A DNA stretch of 64,000 nt, taken from Sphagnum magellanicum. Taxonomy: Eukaryota > Streptophyta > Sphagnopsida > Sphagnales > Sphagnaceae. Positions within the stretch are counted from its first letter, which is position 1. The number at the start of each line of letters is the position of its first letter. The position numbers and the translations under genes were made by a program. Below the pieces are notes generated by a model. That model ran no database searches. It worked only from the letters and a program-made list of their open reading frames with translations, and was not told where the DNA came from. The stretch spans positions 16,361,666 through 16,425,665 of the forward strand of contig CM038919.1 in assembly GCA_021904315.1 (NCBI GenBank). The letters are read 5' to 3'. Shown in pieces: positions 38,201-51,200 of the stretch.

Positions 38201-38840
38201 CTCTTATTATCCAACATAAAAAAAACCAAAACGTCACACAAACATTCAATTGTTCATACCTTGATAGATCAATACACTTAATGCAACAATCTATTTTCAA
38301 ATGTAAATCAAATAGCAGATGTAAAATGTACAATAGTAAATGAAAAAAAGAAGACAAAAAAACAAAAGAATTCATGTTATAATCTAACTTCCTAGACATT
38401 TGGAAAATACAATTTGCAATGTCTTTTGCAAATTTAAGTAACTAAAATCCAATAGAAATAAAACCCACAAGAACACAAACATGAATACAAATTATGGACA
38501 ATTTGTTACAAAACCTACATTTGGAAACCAAACACAATTCCAACCAACCAAAACTCAACAAAATCATCTAAAAGCACATTTGCAAAACCACATAAAAGGG
38601 TGAAAGCACACAATGGTGTTCATTTGGTGTTACAAGGCAATTTTAATATGGGGTAGTACTATGATCTAATGTTGGAAAGGAGTCATGTTTTAATAGTATG
38701 AAACAAATAGTTAACATTACAATAATAATAATAATAATAAAATTGTGAGTCCATAATGGAATCTTAAAATTAGTGAAAATGAACTATCATTGTTCACAAT
38801 TAGTCCCATAAACAAATATAAATTAAATTAAATTAAATTA
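32250..38840. other. Long AT-rich gene-free region
   Basis: About 6.6 kb without any convincing exon on either strand. Composition is very AT-rich with many ACAAAT/CAAAAC runs. Simple repeats include (ATT)n at about 36075-36098, (AAT)n at about 38722-38741 and (TTAAA)n at about 38822-38842. Around 37.6-37.87 kb there are loosely repeated CAATAG/TTATAAC segments. It is probably old transposon debris. Confidence 0.6.
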
Positions 38841-39700
38841 AATGGTGTGTGTCTTGACGGCAACTACTGATGAACTGTGTAGTACTCCGTTTCCGTTCCG
38901 TTTAATGACTGGTTTGTGGCTGGTGGCACCTTGCTCCCTCCCTACCACACTCCCTTCCTTTCTGTCTCTCTCACTCTGTGCGCCACAACGGTGTGCACGG
39001 AATCGCTGGCTCGCTTGCTCACGTAATTGCGACCTTTGTCTTGTCTCGTCTCGTCTTGTCAGTTATAGAGTTTGTAGTAGTAGTAGTCCACAATCGCTCT
39101 ACGTATCTTTCTTTTCTCTCGCAGCAAAGTACGTTTGAAACACCTCTGGCCCCCCCCACCCCTCTCCTCCCTTCCCGCACCTTCTGTACTCGTCCTTTGC
39201 ATCTTGAGGAGAAGGAAAAAAAAAGCTTGTCCTGTGCTGCGCTCTGCTAGTCGTTGTGTGTGCGCGAGTCGTTGCAGTAGCTCACATTTGGAGAGTGGGA
39301 TTTCAAGGCAGAGAGTGTTGTTGAGAGAGAGAGAGAGAGAGCGAGCCTCAAAACGCGCTGAGCGCTTTCGTTTGTGCTTTGTGCGTGAAAATTGTTTATG
39401 AACTAGGAGGTCGTGGTTATAAGGGGGTTCTTAGCAGCGTTGTTGTTCATTTGTTTTCTTTTGTGGGGTTTCAATTCTTGGAGAGAGAGACAGAGAGAAC
39501 GCGCGCAAGAAGCTTGCAACCATATTCGTCAGTAATTATATTGTGTAGTTCTCGTTTCTTTCAAGTGGAGAGGAGTGAGAGCGCTAGCTTCCGCAGCGTA
39601 GCAAGAAAGTAGAGAGACTCGATAGACTCCTAGCGGTGCTCGCTTGCGGACCCACAGACTCGTGAAGACGTGATCAAGGGGCAAGAATTTCAATACCCAA

Positions 39701-40029
39701 GTACGTGTTCATTTATGCTGATCATGCATTGCACATCTTCCATTGTTTCTCTCCTTTAGCTTTCTACACTAGTGCTGTTTTCACATAGATTTCACATAGT
39801 TTGCACATACAATTTTCGATCTCCTTCAACATACCGCTTTCAATCTCCTTTAACATATATACCGCTTTCGATCTCCTTTCACATAAGGCACACATCCCGA
39901 GAAACAATTTTTTGTAGGAGCTGCATGAGCTTGGGTTTCAAAGTTTTATACATATCGTGAGCTGGGAAGAATTACTAACTGCTAGCAGCTTGCTGGCTGG
40001 CTGTTATGATCCCTGCGGGTAGTTTACAG
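39701..40029 (+). other. Putative leader intron of the F-box/kelch gene
   Basis: A donor (GTACGTG at 39701) follows a long GA-rich leader. TACTAAC, a perfect plant branch-site match, lies at 39973-39979. An acceptor TTTACAG ends at 40029, immediately before ATGGCG at 40030. An alternative acceptor at 39988 is close to the branch site and less likely. The leader upstream (about 38.9-39.7 kb) holds a (GA)n run near 39325 and is GC-richer than its surroundings. Confidence 0.55.
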
Positions 40030-41784
40030 ATGGCGAAAGGATCGTACTCCTGCTCTGGTTCTTCCAACGGAAACAAGAATGCGGATCACCTGCGTCGCCG
40101 CGCCACCCATGGCAGCGGATCCGCTTCTTCTTCTGATGGGGAGGATGATCATGACTCTATGCCACCACGAAAGCTGCTCAAATCCAACGGCCTCCAGCTG
40201 CGCAATGTCGAGAATTTCATCAGCTGGGCTGCCTTGATTGTTCAGCTGACAATCCTTTGCTACGTGTGTAGTGAGGAAGTGAACCTGGATGGATTTATGT
40301 TTACTCGCGGGATCACTATGTTGTCCTTCTTGGCGATCTACAGCCTAGACTGGACCAGGAGACTGCGTCCGGAACGTTTCTAGCAGCTGCTTCCTCGCCC
40401 GGAACCATCTGAGGAGTACTGTCCTCTCTACACACTTGTGGATGATGTGGGTGCACGCCGGAGCTTCGGGTTCTGTTTCGGCACCATGAAGTGGGTGCGA
40501 CTCTGTCACGTTCCGGAGTCCACAAGCAGACGTTCCGTGACGCTTCCCGTCGCGTCTGCCGGCGGGTTACTGTTCTACACCGAGGACGGACACTCTTCTG
40601 AGGACGTGTTGGTCGTGAATCCACTCACAGGAGAGCAGAAGATCCTTGGTGTTCCCACCCTTGACAATTATGGCGCCTCCGCCTCGTTGGAGGAGGCGCA
40701 GGCAGACGGGGATGATCATGAGAATGGCGACGATCGCTCTGAAGCGGATGCAGAAGATGGGTCCGTTGTCGTCTCTGATGAATCTGAATTGGACGAAGTC
40801 TCTGACTCTGGTCTATCTGAATGGGATGAAGAAGAGTCCGCAGACGATGATGATGAAGAAGAAGACGACGCAGACCATGATGAAGAAGAAGACGACGACG
40901 CAGACAACGGCCATAACTCGCTGCAGAGTCACCTGATCCATGTACTGCAGGAACCAGCAGCAGCAGCTCGCATAGCAACCGCGAGCTTTCAGCTTGTCAT
41001 GACTGGGAGGGCATTGGGCTCAGTGGAACACCCCAACTTGGGAGCATACGTGGCCGAGAAATCCACCGAAGTATACGACTTCAGGACAGATACTTGGACA
41101 GATTCTGGTGATCTCTGCGAGGACCTGAGACTGGCAAAGAACTCGAGCAGCGCGTACTACGAAGGTCTCGTCCTCACTGTGGCTTATGGACCCAGCGCAG
41201 GACACGGCCTCGCTCGTGCTGGAAATCCTTATTTCCTGTTGTCATACAACGTGGGCTCCCGGGAATGGTCTGTGTACACCCGAATTGTGATTCCGGGCAG
41301 CCCTGTAGACTATGAACAGCCGCAGATCCTAAGCTGCGATGGCCGCATCTTCCTGGTGACTTTGTACGTGTGCCCAACTAGCGAAGGAGCAGGAGCTCCT
41401 GTAGCAGCAGCAGAAGGAGCAGCTCCTACAGCAGCAGCAGCAGCAGGAGCTGCAGATGAAGCTCCTGCTGCAGGTGCAGCTGATGGGTTCTCGCACCAGC
41501 TCGTGATTCACGAGTTCACAGCTCGTACACTGGAGTTTGCTCGGGTCAGTAGGGAACCCTTCACCTACATTTCCCCTGAAGAGTACAGAGAGCTTTCCAA
41601 GTGTGTGGGAACTAGCGAAGGGAAAATCTGTTGTGGACTTGCCGAGAGAGCTCTCGCATACTACGATCTGCGCGAGGAGAAGTGGACCGAGTACCCTGAG
41701 TTTGAAGAAGACGAGGACGAAGAAGAGATCCGTTATGCTGAGGTTTGCTACAAACCCAGTCTCACTGCCAGAGTGCACTGGTGA
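40030..41784 (+). CDS. F-box/kelch-type protein (At5g15710-like), reading frame disturbed
   Basis: Members of this family are substrate receptors of SCF ubiquitin ligases. The body (about 40414-41784) matches the plant F-box/kelch pattern: KWVRL, VASAGGLLFY, LVVNPLTGEQK, a STEVYDFRTDTWTDSG repeat, LSYNVGSREWSVYT, an LVIHEF segment and a C-terminal YKPSLTARVHW. One frame is open from 40030 to 41784 (585 codons) except for a single TAG at 40381-40383. Upstream, LDGFMFTRGITMLSFLAIYSL resembles an F-box helix pair, but its usual continuation (SGTFLAAASSPG) lies in another frame, so two small shifts around 40340-40410 are likelier than simple read-through. Unusual additions are a long Asp/Glu run and an Ala-rich insert. 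It has no introns in the body and is markedly GC-richer than other genes here. It may be a young pseudogene, an assembly error, or have a hidden small intron. Confidence 0.65.
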
Positions 41785-43036
41785 GGAGCTGCTGCTGCAA
41801 ACCTAAGTATCACAATAAATTGTTGTTGTTGTTGCTCACTGAAGTTCTTTTGTCTGTCTACAATGCACTGAGATTGTTGTTCCTAGAGAATTGATCTCTC
41901 TCTACAGAGCAGCTCCAGATGTCATGGACTACACATGCATGCATGATCAGTACATACATGTCTAGTTAGATCCCTTTCTCTTGCATTCAAAAATCCAACA
42001 AAAACATAAAACAAAAAACAAAAAGAGGCAGTTGTCTAGTGACATCTATCAAGGTAGCCTGAAGTAGGATGCATTTGGACCAGCATAACAGGTGCTAATT
42101 AATTAGGGTTTCCTTCAAGGCATTTTTTTGTTTTTTTTTAAAAATAAAGACCACTGCTTGCAATATTTGTGCTTGAAATTAGCTCTTCTCTCTAGATAGA
42201 ACTAAGTTTTCAAAAAACATTGCACATGGACAAGTGAATATTTTCTTTTCCCAAACTTTGTTTCTGAAATAGATTTTGTTATGGATTGTTAAAACAGCTC
42301 TTCTTCTTAGATCAGACTTTGCTGCATTGCATGCATGATATACAATTCAACTCTGTTCATGTAATTGATGCATTTTGTTTTTCCATACAAGTGTATGATC
42401 AGTTTGTAGTGTTTTGTTCTTCAATCTTTTGTATGATCTCTATAGAACAGTTCCTTTGTGTCCTTTTGTATCTCCTAAGTTGACATATCTTCCTTCGTCT
42501 AAGCTAGTAGAAGAAGTAAGTACCAGTTCAACCATGAATGAATGTTGAGTTTATATAAACTCAGTCTTCGTTCTGCAACAGATCTTCAGCCATGTACACT
42601 TGTAAATTTTTTCAATCTTACTTGTGTTCTCAGTCTTGTAGACCACTTGAAACTTTTGGAAGTTGTATTACATACATTTATGTTTTGTATGTGTTATATG
42701 TCTGTTTTAATCGTGTAATTAGCATGGGAAATTAGCACAGTTTTAATTATTGTTTAATTCCTTATGATTCTTAATTGGTAGTTGTCATTGTTTTCATGTA
42801 AACACTAATCTGTATTTTGGAGTATGTACATAGATGGAATGCAATTGGACTCTCCGACGTACGTAAATTTGAAATTCATTGAGTCCAATTGCATAAATTC
42901 TTACTCTGAAATTCATTGGGAAGTGAGTAGTTTAATGTGATGGTTGGAGATTAGAATAGGCATAATTAGTGTGTAGAGAGTAGATATGAACTTGTCAATG
43001 CATATAATGATCATCCAATGGGTGCAATTTGGGAGA

Positions 43037-43061
43037 GGGGGGGGGGGGGGGGGGGGGGGGG
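43037..43061 (+). repeat. Uninterrupted run of 25 G
   Basis: Preceded by GGGAGA. Long mononucleotide G runs are rare in plant DNA and could form a G-quadruplex; the exact length is prone to sequencing error. Confidence 0.9.
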
Positions 43062-45609
43062 AATGTTAATGAATGTAAGTATAAAATGGACTACTTCAAT
43101 GGAAATATAAAGCTTTTAAACAATTTTGGAAACATGTGATCTAAATTGTTGAAAAAATCCTTGAAAATAACATCTTGATGAATTTTGAATTAAGTTTTGA
43201 AAACATTGGCAATAAATAGGATTTTTTATGGAGGGTTTTTTTTTTGAATTTGCAAATTGTCAAATTTTAAGAAAATGGTTGTTGTTATGAAATAATGGTT
43301 GCTTATTTCACATTGTGAAAAGTCCATAAAATGGACTTCACATCCATTTTTTTTTTCTTTCCACCCCAATGGTGTGCTTTTCACCTAGAAAACAAAACAA
43401 TACAAGCCTATAATTTTCAAACACAAAAACTGAATTTTATATATATATATAGTTAATACACTTCACACATGCAAAATCTATGAAAATGTAAAAAACAACA
43501 ATTGTTGTTTGTGAATGTCGTGGTACCAAACAACTCCATGGCATCTTCAACAAAAATTGGAGAACATTTTGACACACTTGTGAAAGTAGTAGGAGTGAAA
43601 GCATTACAAACTTAAGGTTAATCAAAAACTTGAGATGATTTGAAAATTGGTGGAGAAAACAAAACAAGGCAAGAGTAAGGATTATTGGGGATCCTTATCT
43701 GTGAACATTGAAACTTGAGTAGGGAACATGGATTTTAAATAGGTAGTAAGGAACTTTAGTCGATGTCACAAAACATTGTGATAAATAACCTTTCACACGG
43801 CTATTACATAACATTGTTTTAAGTGAGAATCTACAATTTAAACAATTATATGCTATTACCAATTTGCTAACATTGGCCTAACTTTGGACTAAGACCAACT
43901 ACCACATGAGCATCCACATCATTTTTTTTGTTAACAATTTTGGTATGAATTGGTAAAAAAAGACATGTCACTTAACATTCACTTGCAATTCACATCAAAT
44001 GTGATTGCAATTTAATGCTTACAAATAGTCATAAAATCTTTGCTAAAAATAGGTGTAGTAATATTCTACCAAACATTTATAGTGTTAAGAGAGGGCATAT
44101 TTTGAAACAAAATTCCACCTCAACAAAATTTTGTTTCTAAGTGAAGGGTTCTACTTTTTGAAAGATTTTTTTGGAAGGAGCTTTTGGTTTTAGAGGGATC
44201 ATATGGTCCATCTAAATTTTGTGGTAGGATTTTTACATTGTGTAAAATTTTCAAACAATTGCATTACTAGAATTGAGATTGTACATGCTTGGTTGGCATC
44301 TTGGATGGTCCCTTTTTCTAATAATGCCCTTCTCTCTTAGGGCCTTACCTTACATTTTTTTTGGCGGGATCTATTTATGAAGGAAGGTAATTTGTTTGTT
44401 TATTTTGTTTGTCATTTTGAGATCTCGCAAACCATAGCACCTCTTGCTATGTTTTCAGTATTGTTGGAAAGCCCTTGATGGATATATAGGGATGCATTGA
44501 GTTGTTTTCATAATGTTTCAACATATGATGGAGAGGTTATTGAATATTGAACATTTTTCACCAAAAAATCATTTATATCAAAACTAGAAATTATAGGGGA
44601 ATTTGGGTGCACTTTTGGTATTATTTAAAAGCATTTAGTGAGTAGGAGGATATGATAAAGATGATTTGGAGATTTTTAGGTGTAACGGGGATATTGAATT
44701 TTGAGTAATTTTTTCCATTGGAAATTCAATTAAATTACAAAAAATGATTTTGAAAGGAAAAAATAATTGGATAACCAATTCACACTTGGGCCAACAACAT
44801 AGGCTACACTAGTATTCATGGATATAAATGGAGTTTAAAAAACTATGATACTGAGAATTTGATGAAAGTTTCCCCCCCAAAAAAAAAAACAACAACAAAA
44901 ATTTATCAGGTGTCCAATAGAAAAACAAACATTTCCCAGTTGTTTTGTCAAAATGGAATTTTTAAAAAATGATAACAAATTTGCTAATATACCCTTATCC
45001 ACCAATTTGTAGCCAATTTCTTTTCGATTGAATTTGAATTGAATTAAATCAAATCTTAATCCAATTGGTGAATTGAATTGAATCTAATGGAATCCAATCC
45101 ATTTCAATTCAATTCAAGTTACATGAAAATATCATATTTTCATTCAAATGGAGCTAAAAATTCACAAAAGCATTTATCATGATCCTCAATTGATCAGTTG
45201 ATCATAGTGCATAGCAGCATGGAGCCCAAATATGAAAGTTAAAACAATCTCGAACAACAACTTTTCATGTTGAAGATGTGGTGATTTTTTATTTTTGAGG
45301 GCAATTAAAAAGAAAAAAAGGGGAATTTGCAACAAAATATTCCTTTAGTTTCCCTTGCAAAAAATTGGCAAAAATGCACCACCACGAAAAAAAATCACTG
45401 CCTGAAAAGGGCACACTCTTTAGTACATTGTACCTATGAAAATTTCTCTAGAGTGATTTATATGTCCTAATAAGCACAATAAGCTCATGTTCCCTAGTAA
45501 TAATATATTAGTTCAAGGAAAGGAAACCCCCTGAGCAACAACACCCCCAAGAATTGACCTAACAGCAACAACAACAACCAGTTTGGTTTTGTTTTGTGTT
45601 GTTCTTTTT

Positions 45610-46000
45610 TTTCTTTTTTTCTGGGTCAATTTTGTGATGTAGCTGAAATGGTGATCATCCCTAAGATGATTTAGCCAGATTTGGCTACATACTAGATATG
45701 AATGCAGAAAAAAAAAGAGAATCTTTTTTTATTATTGGCTACCTACTGGAACTTATCATAAAAAATCTGGCGATTAGGGAAAAAAAAATTCTTCAAAATC
45801 TGGCTAATTTAGGCCTTCTTCTTTTTTTTAAAATGAGAAATCCTTTGTATAGGTCGAAATCATATTTTTCCAGCTCGAAATTTGGCGAAATTTCTTTTTC
45901 TTTGAAATCTGGCCAATTTGTGCCATGTTTTTTTTAATGAAAAATCCTTTGTGTAGGTCGAAATTCATATATTTCAGGTCGAAATTTCGCCAAATTTGGC
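45610..46000 (+). repeat. Dispersed non-coding repeat, copy 2 (upstream of RER1)
   Basis: Contains GATTTAGCCAGATTTGGC near 45669, a TATGAATG block, then TGGCTACCTACTGGAACTT and two AGGTCGAAAT-type repeats near 45853 and 45956 each followed by GAAATTTGGCGAAAT-like sequence. The same order of blocks is seen in the copy at 54.8 kb. It ends about 680 bases before the RER1 start. Confidence 0.7.
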
Positions 46001-46682
46001 TCCCACAAAAAAATAAATAAATAAAATGGTACTACTAAGGAATGAGGAAAAGCACGATTCCTAAAACTTGGCGCATATGAATAGGGAAAGAGGAATGAGT
46101 GGGTGGGGTGCACAACTGCGTTCGCAACGAAAAAAAGGGAAGAAAGAAAAACGCACGCGCTGTGGGAAAGTGGTGGTGGTGTGTGGGGTAGCCGTCGAGG
46201 GTTCTTCTTTCCCATTGTGTTGGTGTTTGCCCTGGGCTTTTGCTTTTGTTCTTGTTCTTGTTGTTGTTGTGGAAGCTACCTTACCTGCAAGCAAAGATTT
46301 CACTTCTGTTTTTCTTGTGCGAGATCTCTCCTTATTTTACCGCACAAGCTGTTCCCCTAGTCTCGAGCAAAACGAATCTACCTCCAAAGAGATCGCCACA
46401 TTGGACTTTATTAGAGGTTTTAAAGACAAGGTATCTTGTATTAGGGTTTGAAGGAGGGAGGTCCCTGAATCACAAGGGAGAAAGGGTACGATTGAATCAA
46501 GTGAAGAGTGTTTTTTTAATTTGTTTTTTTAGGGTTTGTTTCTTCCTCCTCCTCTTCTGGGATTGGAGGGAGAAGAAAGGAAGGAAGAAAGGTAGGAAGG
46601 AGATCTTGATTTTGTGGATCTTAGGACGCTGGCTAGGGTTTCGTCTTCTTGTCTGTGTCGAAAAACGTAGAGGTAGAGAGCT

Positions 46683-48242
46683 ATGGATGGTCTCTATGGC
46701 GAAGATGCCACAATCATGGGAGGTGGAGGAGGAGCGGTAAATCCGGCAATCAAATGGAGAGATAACATGGCTCGCAAGTTCCAGTACTTCCTTGATAAAT
46801 CCACACCGCATCCTGTTGCGCGCTGGCTTGGCTCGCTGGCTGTGGCAGCCATCTATTGCTTGCGTGCTTACTACATCCAGGGCTTCTACATTGTTACGTA
46901 CGGGCTGGGCATCTACCTTCTCAACCTTCTCATAGGGTTTTTGTCACCTCAGGTCGACCCTGAGAGCGAAGGTCCTGCTCTGCCAACCAAAGGCAGCGAT
47001 GAGTTCAAGCCTTTCATTCGCCGTCTTCCAGAGTTCAAGTTTTGGTGTGTTTTGTTTTTTGCCACCTTTTTGCATCTTCCCTTTCATGTCCATGCATGAA
47101 TGATGTTTCCTTTGTGTTCAGCGTTTGTCCTCCCACCCATACATATTTCATGTTCTTCGGGTGAGAATTATTCTCTGAATGGTTTTTTTTCCCGCTCTTA
47201 AGGGAGACAGATCCTCTATGCAACAATTAGAGCTATTGGAAGAGGTAACTGGAGAGAATGGTTGGTGTCAAGGAACCTTGTGGTCGTTCAGTCTCATAGG
47301 ATTTCTTGTCTTAAATCAGCATGATCTTCTTTTCCTCTGATCACAAGAACTGATCTGGTGACAGGCTTGCTGCACATCAAGCTTTTAAGCCCAATGCTCA
47401 TTGGTCTCTTCTTCACGTCTTCTGTGCTTGTAAAATAGATGGAGGCACAAAGCAGGATCATGCTTTTGATAAGGAGGAGTCCCTCAGAGAATGTTAGTAT
47501 TAAATGCAGAAGAATTGCAAAAGGTTTTCCTGCATTTACTTCACTTTTTGCTCCATCCCGATCTTTTTAGATGTCTTGTAGTTTGTGATCTTTTCTTCTT
47601 ACAAAGCATGTACTGTATTGGTGGGGGCAGGTATGCGTTAACAAAGGCATTTCTTGTGGCTTTTGTGCTGACATTTTTCAGCATATTTGATGTGCCAGTG
47701 TTTTGGCCCATTCTTTTGCTTTATTGGATTGTGCTGTTTGTGCTGACAATGAAACGCCAAATCAGACACATGATTAAATATCGTTATGTTCCTTTCTCCT
47801 TGGGCAAGCAGGTATGCCTTTTCATCTCACCATTTCTAGTTTGTCCACGTGTTTGATATCATCTGAACAATATGGATTGTCAATGCTGAGTTGTTGTGCC
47901 TTGATCCCATTATCAAGGAGTACAACTGCTGAGTTCAATTGAGAAAGACACCTAGGGATGTGAATGTGCAACATAATTGTCTTTCTGAGTCCTCATTGAT
48001 TTCAGGATTCCTAATTCTGGCCTGTTAGCCCTTAGTGGAGCACATGGATAAGAGATGTATGAGTGGTAGAGAAAGAAAGGAAGTGATTGTGGTGTGATGT
48101 AGGGTTTTGTAGTTCCACCCTGTCTCTGTCTTAGCAACTCCACTAAATTAAGTCTTATAGATTGGGTATTGTTGTGGGTATGCAGCGGTATACAGGAAAG
48201 AGGCCAGCACAGGCTGACAAGGCAAGCACTTCAAAAGACTAG
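46683..48242 (+). CDS. RER1: RER1, Golgi-to-ER retrieval receptor
   Basis: RER1 is a four-helix membrane protein of the early Golgi that captures ER membrane proteins through their transmembrane segments and returns them in COPI vesicles. Exons 46683-47044, 47631-47811 and 48186-48242 join in phase to give 199 residues, the usual RER1 length. Family marks are SRxxQ-like [14 protein letters not shown] near residue 30, [53 protein letters not shown] (across intron 1) and [16 protein letters not shown]. The hydrophobic segments lie at about 45-65, 68-90, 127-145 and 148-165. The tail [18 protein letters not shown] is the expected basic, polar end. All introns are GT-AG. The start is the first ATG of the family's N-terminus. 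Nothing is broken. Confidence 0.97.
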
Positions 48243-51200
48243 TTTAGTTTGTTTGCCAAATTAATTGGACCAATCATCTTGCCTTTTGGCTCTAAGACCT
48301 GCAGAGGCCTGCTTGGTGGGCTCTCAGAGAGTTTCCTATCTTTTTTGTCTGGAGAGAGGTAGGCAACCTGGGATGTTGAATTTTGGGCTGCCTTTCTATT
48401 CCTTGTGGTTGGTCTCAGTATTTGGTTTCCTCCTGTAGTTAATTGTCCTTTAGGGCTATGTATGATGTTGCCTCATTCTGTGCTGTGCAGAAGCATGTGG
48501 CAGGATCTTATTAGATACAGGCTATGGTAGAACAGATTCAATTCTTTGGCATTCTCAACGTGTGAATGTGGATTCTTGCTTCTGACTGCTAGTGCTGAAA
48601 GATGACAGCCAGCTTCTGGGTCTATATATTTGAGATAGATAAGAGATGCTGTGTCACATATGAGCAGGGTTGAAGGTTAGATTATAGGCCAGATCATCAG
48701 AAATAGAAGGTAAAATGTGTTGAGGTTGCTTCTAGTAGACTGCTTAAATTTCTTGAAAGGCTAGAATCTGATGAAGTGCAAGTATAGGGGTACGTTTGCT
48801 CACAGTCAGCATTGGGTCTGACACTGTTTGTGTCAGGCATGGCAAATGGCAAGTCTGTCACCCCTGTATCTTTGGGTTGGCATGGAGGTCATTCTAAATA
48901 TCTTGCAATTTGTCATAACAAATAACTCTTTTTAAAAGATCTATATATGGTCATTACAAAATCTTTCCTCTTGGTGTAGATCTTGTGTGCCTTATGAGCT
49001 ATCAAGTTAAAGCATTGGAATTGCGGCAAAGGGCTAAATTGTAGCAGAATGTGAGAAAAGTTTGCAGTTAAATAGTGGAAAACAGGATTTCTGTGTGCTT
49101 TATCTTGTTGGTCTCAGTCTGCTGTGCAAAAGTTTTGGCTATTCAAAAGGTTAGAGTAGGACACTTTCTCAGAGTGGAGAACAATTGGCAAAGTTAGGTT
49201 CTGAGAGCTGTGTGATGCTCACATTGTATGTTTCTTGTAGCACTAATTAACTATTGCAAATCTACTAAATCCTTTTTATCAACCCTGTTTGACCACAATT
49301 GGCTAGTGCCTGGGCCAATTCAGGGTTTGGGTTTTGTGAACTAGAGAATGCACAATGGACTTCCAATTGCAGATTCTGCCAGGTAAGCCCTCACTGAGCT
49401 TCCCCTGTACCAATTTTGGAGTAGTGCCAATCCAGTCATCATGCCTGAGACTTCTCATCGTGTTTCCTGGCTTTTGATGCCAGAGAACAGCCTGTGAGTG
49501 ATATATTCTGCCAGGTAAGCCTTCACTGTGCTTGCTCGGCAAATTGGTACTATTGCAGAATCAGTAGCAAGTGCTGATTTCCACCTCCTAAGTTGCTTGC
49601 AGGGTACCCTGAAGTAGTCCCCCTGCTTTTATTTAACAAGTGTGTGTGAGATAGTTGAAGACCTTGTCCACTCTTCCACTCATTTGAAGGTTTGATGCAT
49701 TATTGGAAACAATTACAAAACATTATTGTTAGGAGCTGCCCTTAAGAGCTGAAGAAGTCTTTTTGTACAATCCAAAGTTATGGGGTCCCACTTGGTATTT
49801 GGTATGTGCAAAAGCTTGAAATAACTTGAGCTTTTTGGCGGCATTGCTTTGGAGATCTGACATGGGGAACATTTTCCACATATTCCAATTGACCATAATA
49901 ATAAAGTAAACCTGCCAAATGTCAAAACAACAAAACACCCAAAAAAGGGGGAGGAAAAGGTACAAGATGGATGGACCCAAGTCACTGCGAAAAGAAGAAA
50001 CCACCAACTAGGGTGTATTGCAAGGGGAACATGAACAAATCAAGTACTCAAACTCGTAGTTGCAAGGAGCATATCAAATAATGAGAGGGGAGGTGATTTA
50101 ACCTAGAAGAACCTTAACCTATAGTGAAAGCATGCTTTGAAATAGAAGTTCCTTGCGTTCATTGCAATGCCATCGACATTCTTTGCTTGTAAAATGAATG
50201 CAAAATTGAAAGAGGGCTTTTAAAGATTTTTGTGTTCCATGTCATGTTAACACATTGATGAAGAAAATCATTAGTTTGGTGATGCAAACATCCAAAGACC
50301 TCTATGGCTAAAGTGAGAAACTAGTTTATAGGGTATCAATTGTGTTAAAGCCCATTTTTAGCCTAAATCACAATTGTAACGACAATTTCATGAAATAGAA
50401 TTGCTTGTGAAACCAAATCTACTTGAGTGCGATTAATGATAAATAATGTCAACCAACATCCAAATGCCATCCACCAATTTGACCCACCGATGTATAGATT
50501 AAATAATAAACAATGAAAGAACTAGGTTTGTTCATGTAAAACATGAAATTTCACATCTTTCGTGATAGATGCAAAGGCATCTTGTACAACATCATTGGAA
50601 ATTGTTTTCTCCCCCACCTTGGGTATAACAAAAAAGGTGCATTTTCATAGGGTTCAGAGGTTGACCACAAATGCAATGTGACAAACTAGAGGCTTAGGGG
50701 TGGGAGAGGCCCAACTAAGTGCACAATGTAAGGGGAAAAACCTTTGAAGTCAATTGGAAAAAAGGATCATTAGGCAAGAAAACAACCACACACTTGCACT
50801 CGGCCTGCATAAGATTTCACACTCTTGATGCAAATCAAAAGTGATGCTAGAAAAATAATGTTCATGCAATCTCTTTGAAATATTCTCTTGGAGTCGATCT
50901 ACTCTTTTCTTTGCCATCTACAAAAAAAGGGGACACAAATGATTGCCACTAGGGGAAAAAGCTCACGTGTCAAGTTCAAATGAGTATAAAAGGATAATGA
51001 ACTTGAGTCGTTCGTTCCAATAAAAACGGATGAAAGTCCAACAAAAACCTAAAGGTAATAACGGGGGTAACAAGAGCCCAATTCCCTATATATGCCATTA
51101 AAACAATGCCTTCTACAAAAATGAAGTTTAACCCTCCACTAGAAATGGGGAGACAAATTTCCCATTAAACTAGGGGAGCCTAAAGGCATTAAAAAAATTG

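Larger units (their letters stand above)
41785..46080. other. Gene-poor stretch between the F-box gene and RER1
   Basis: The first few hundred bases are probably the F-box gene's 3' untranslated region. Beyond that no exon was found. Frames near 44.28-44.6 kb may be transposon debris of unknown type. It includes the poly-G run at 43037 and a copy of the dispersed repeat near 45.64 kb. Confidence 0.55.

Noticed and set aside
40625-41778. Several minus-strand and shifted frames rich in Ser, His, Arg or Cys
   Set aside because: They are shadows of the GC-rich F-box/kelch body and its trinucleotide runs.
46240-46740. 166-residue frame overlapping the RER1 start
   Set aside because: It is in a different frame from RER1 and made of leader sequence rich in Phe, Leu and Arg; RER1's own start is well supported.
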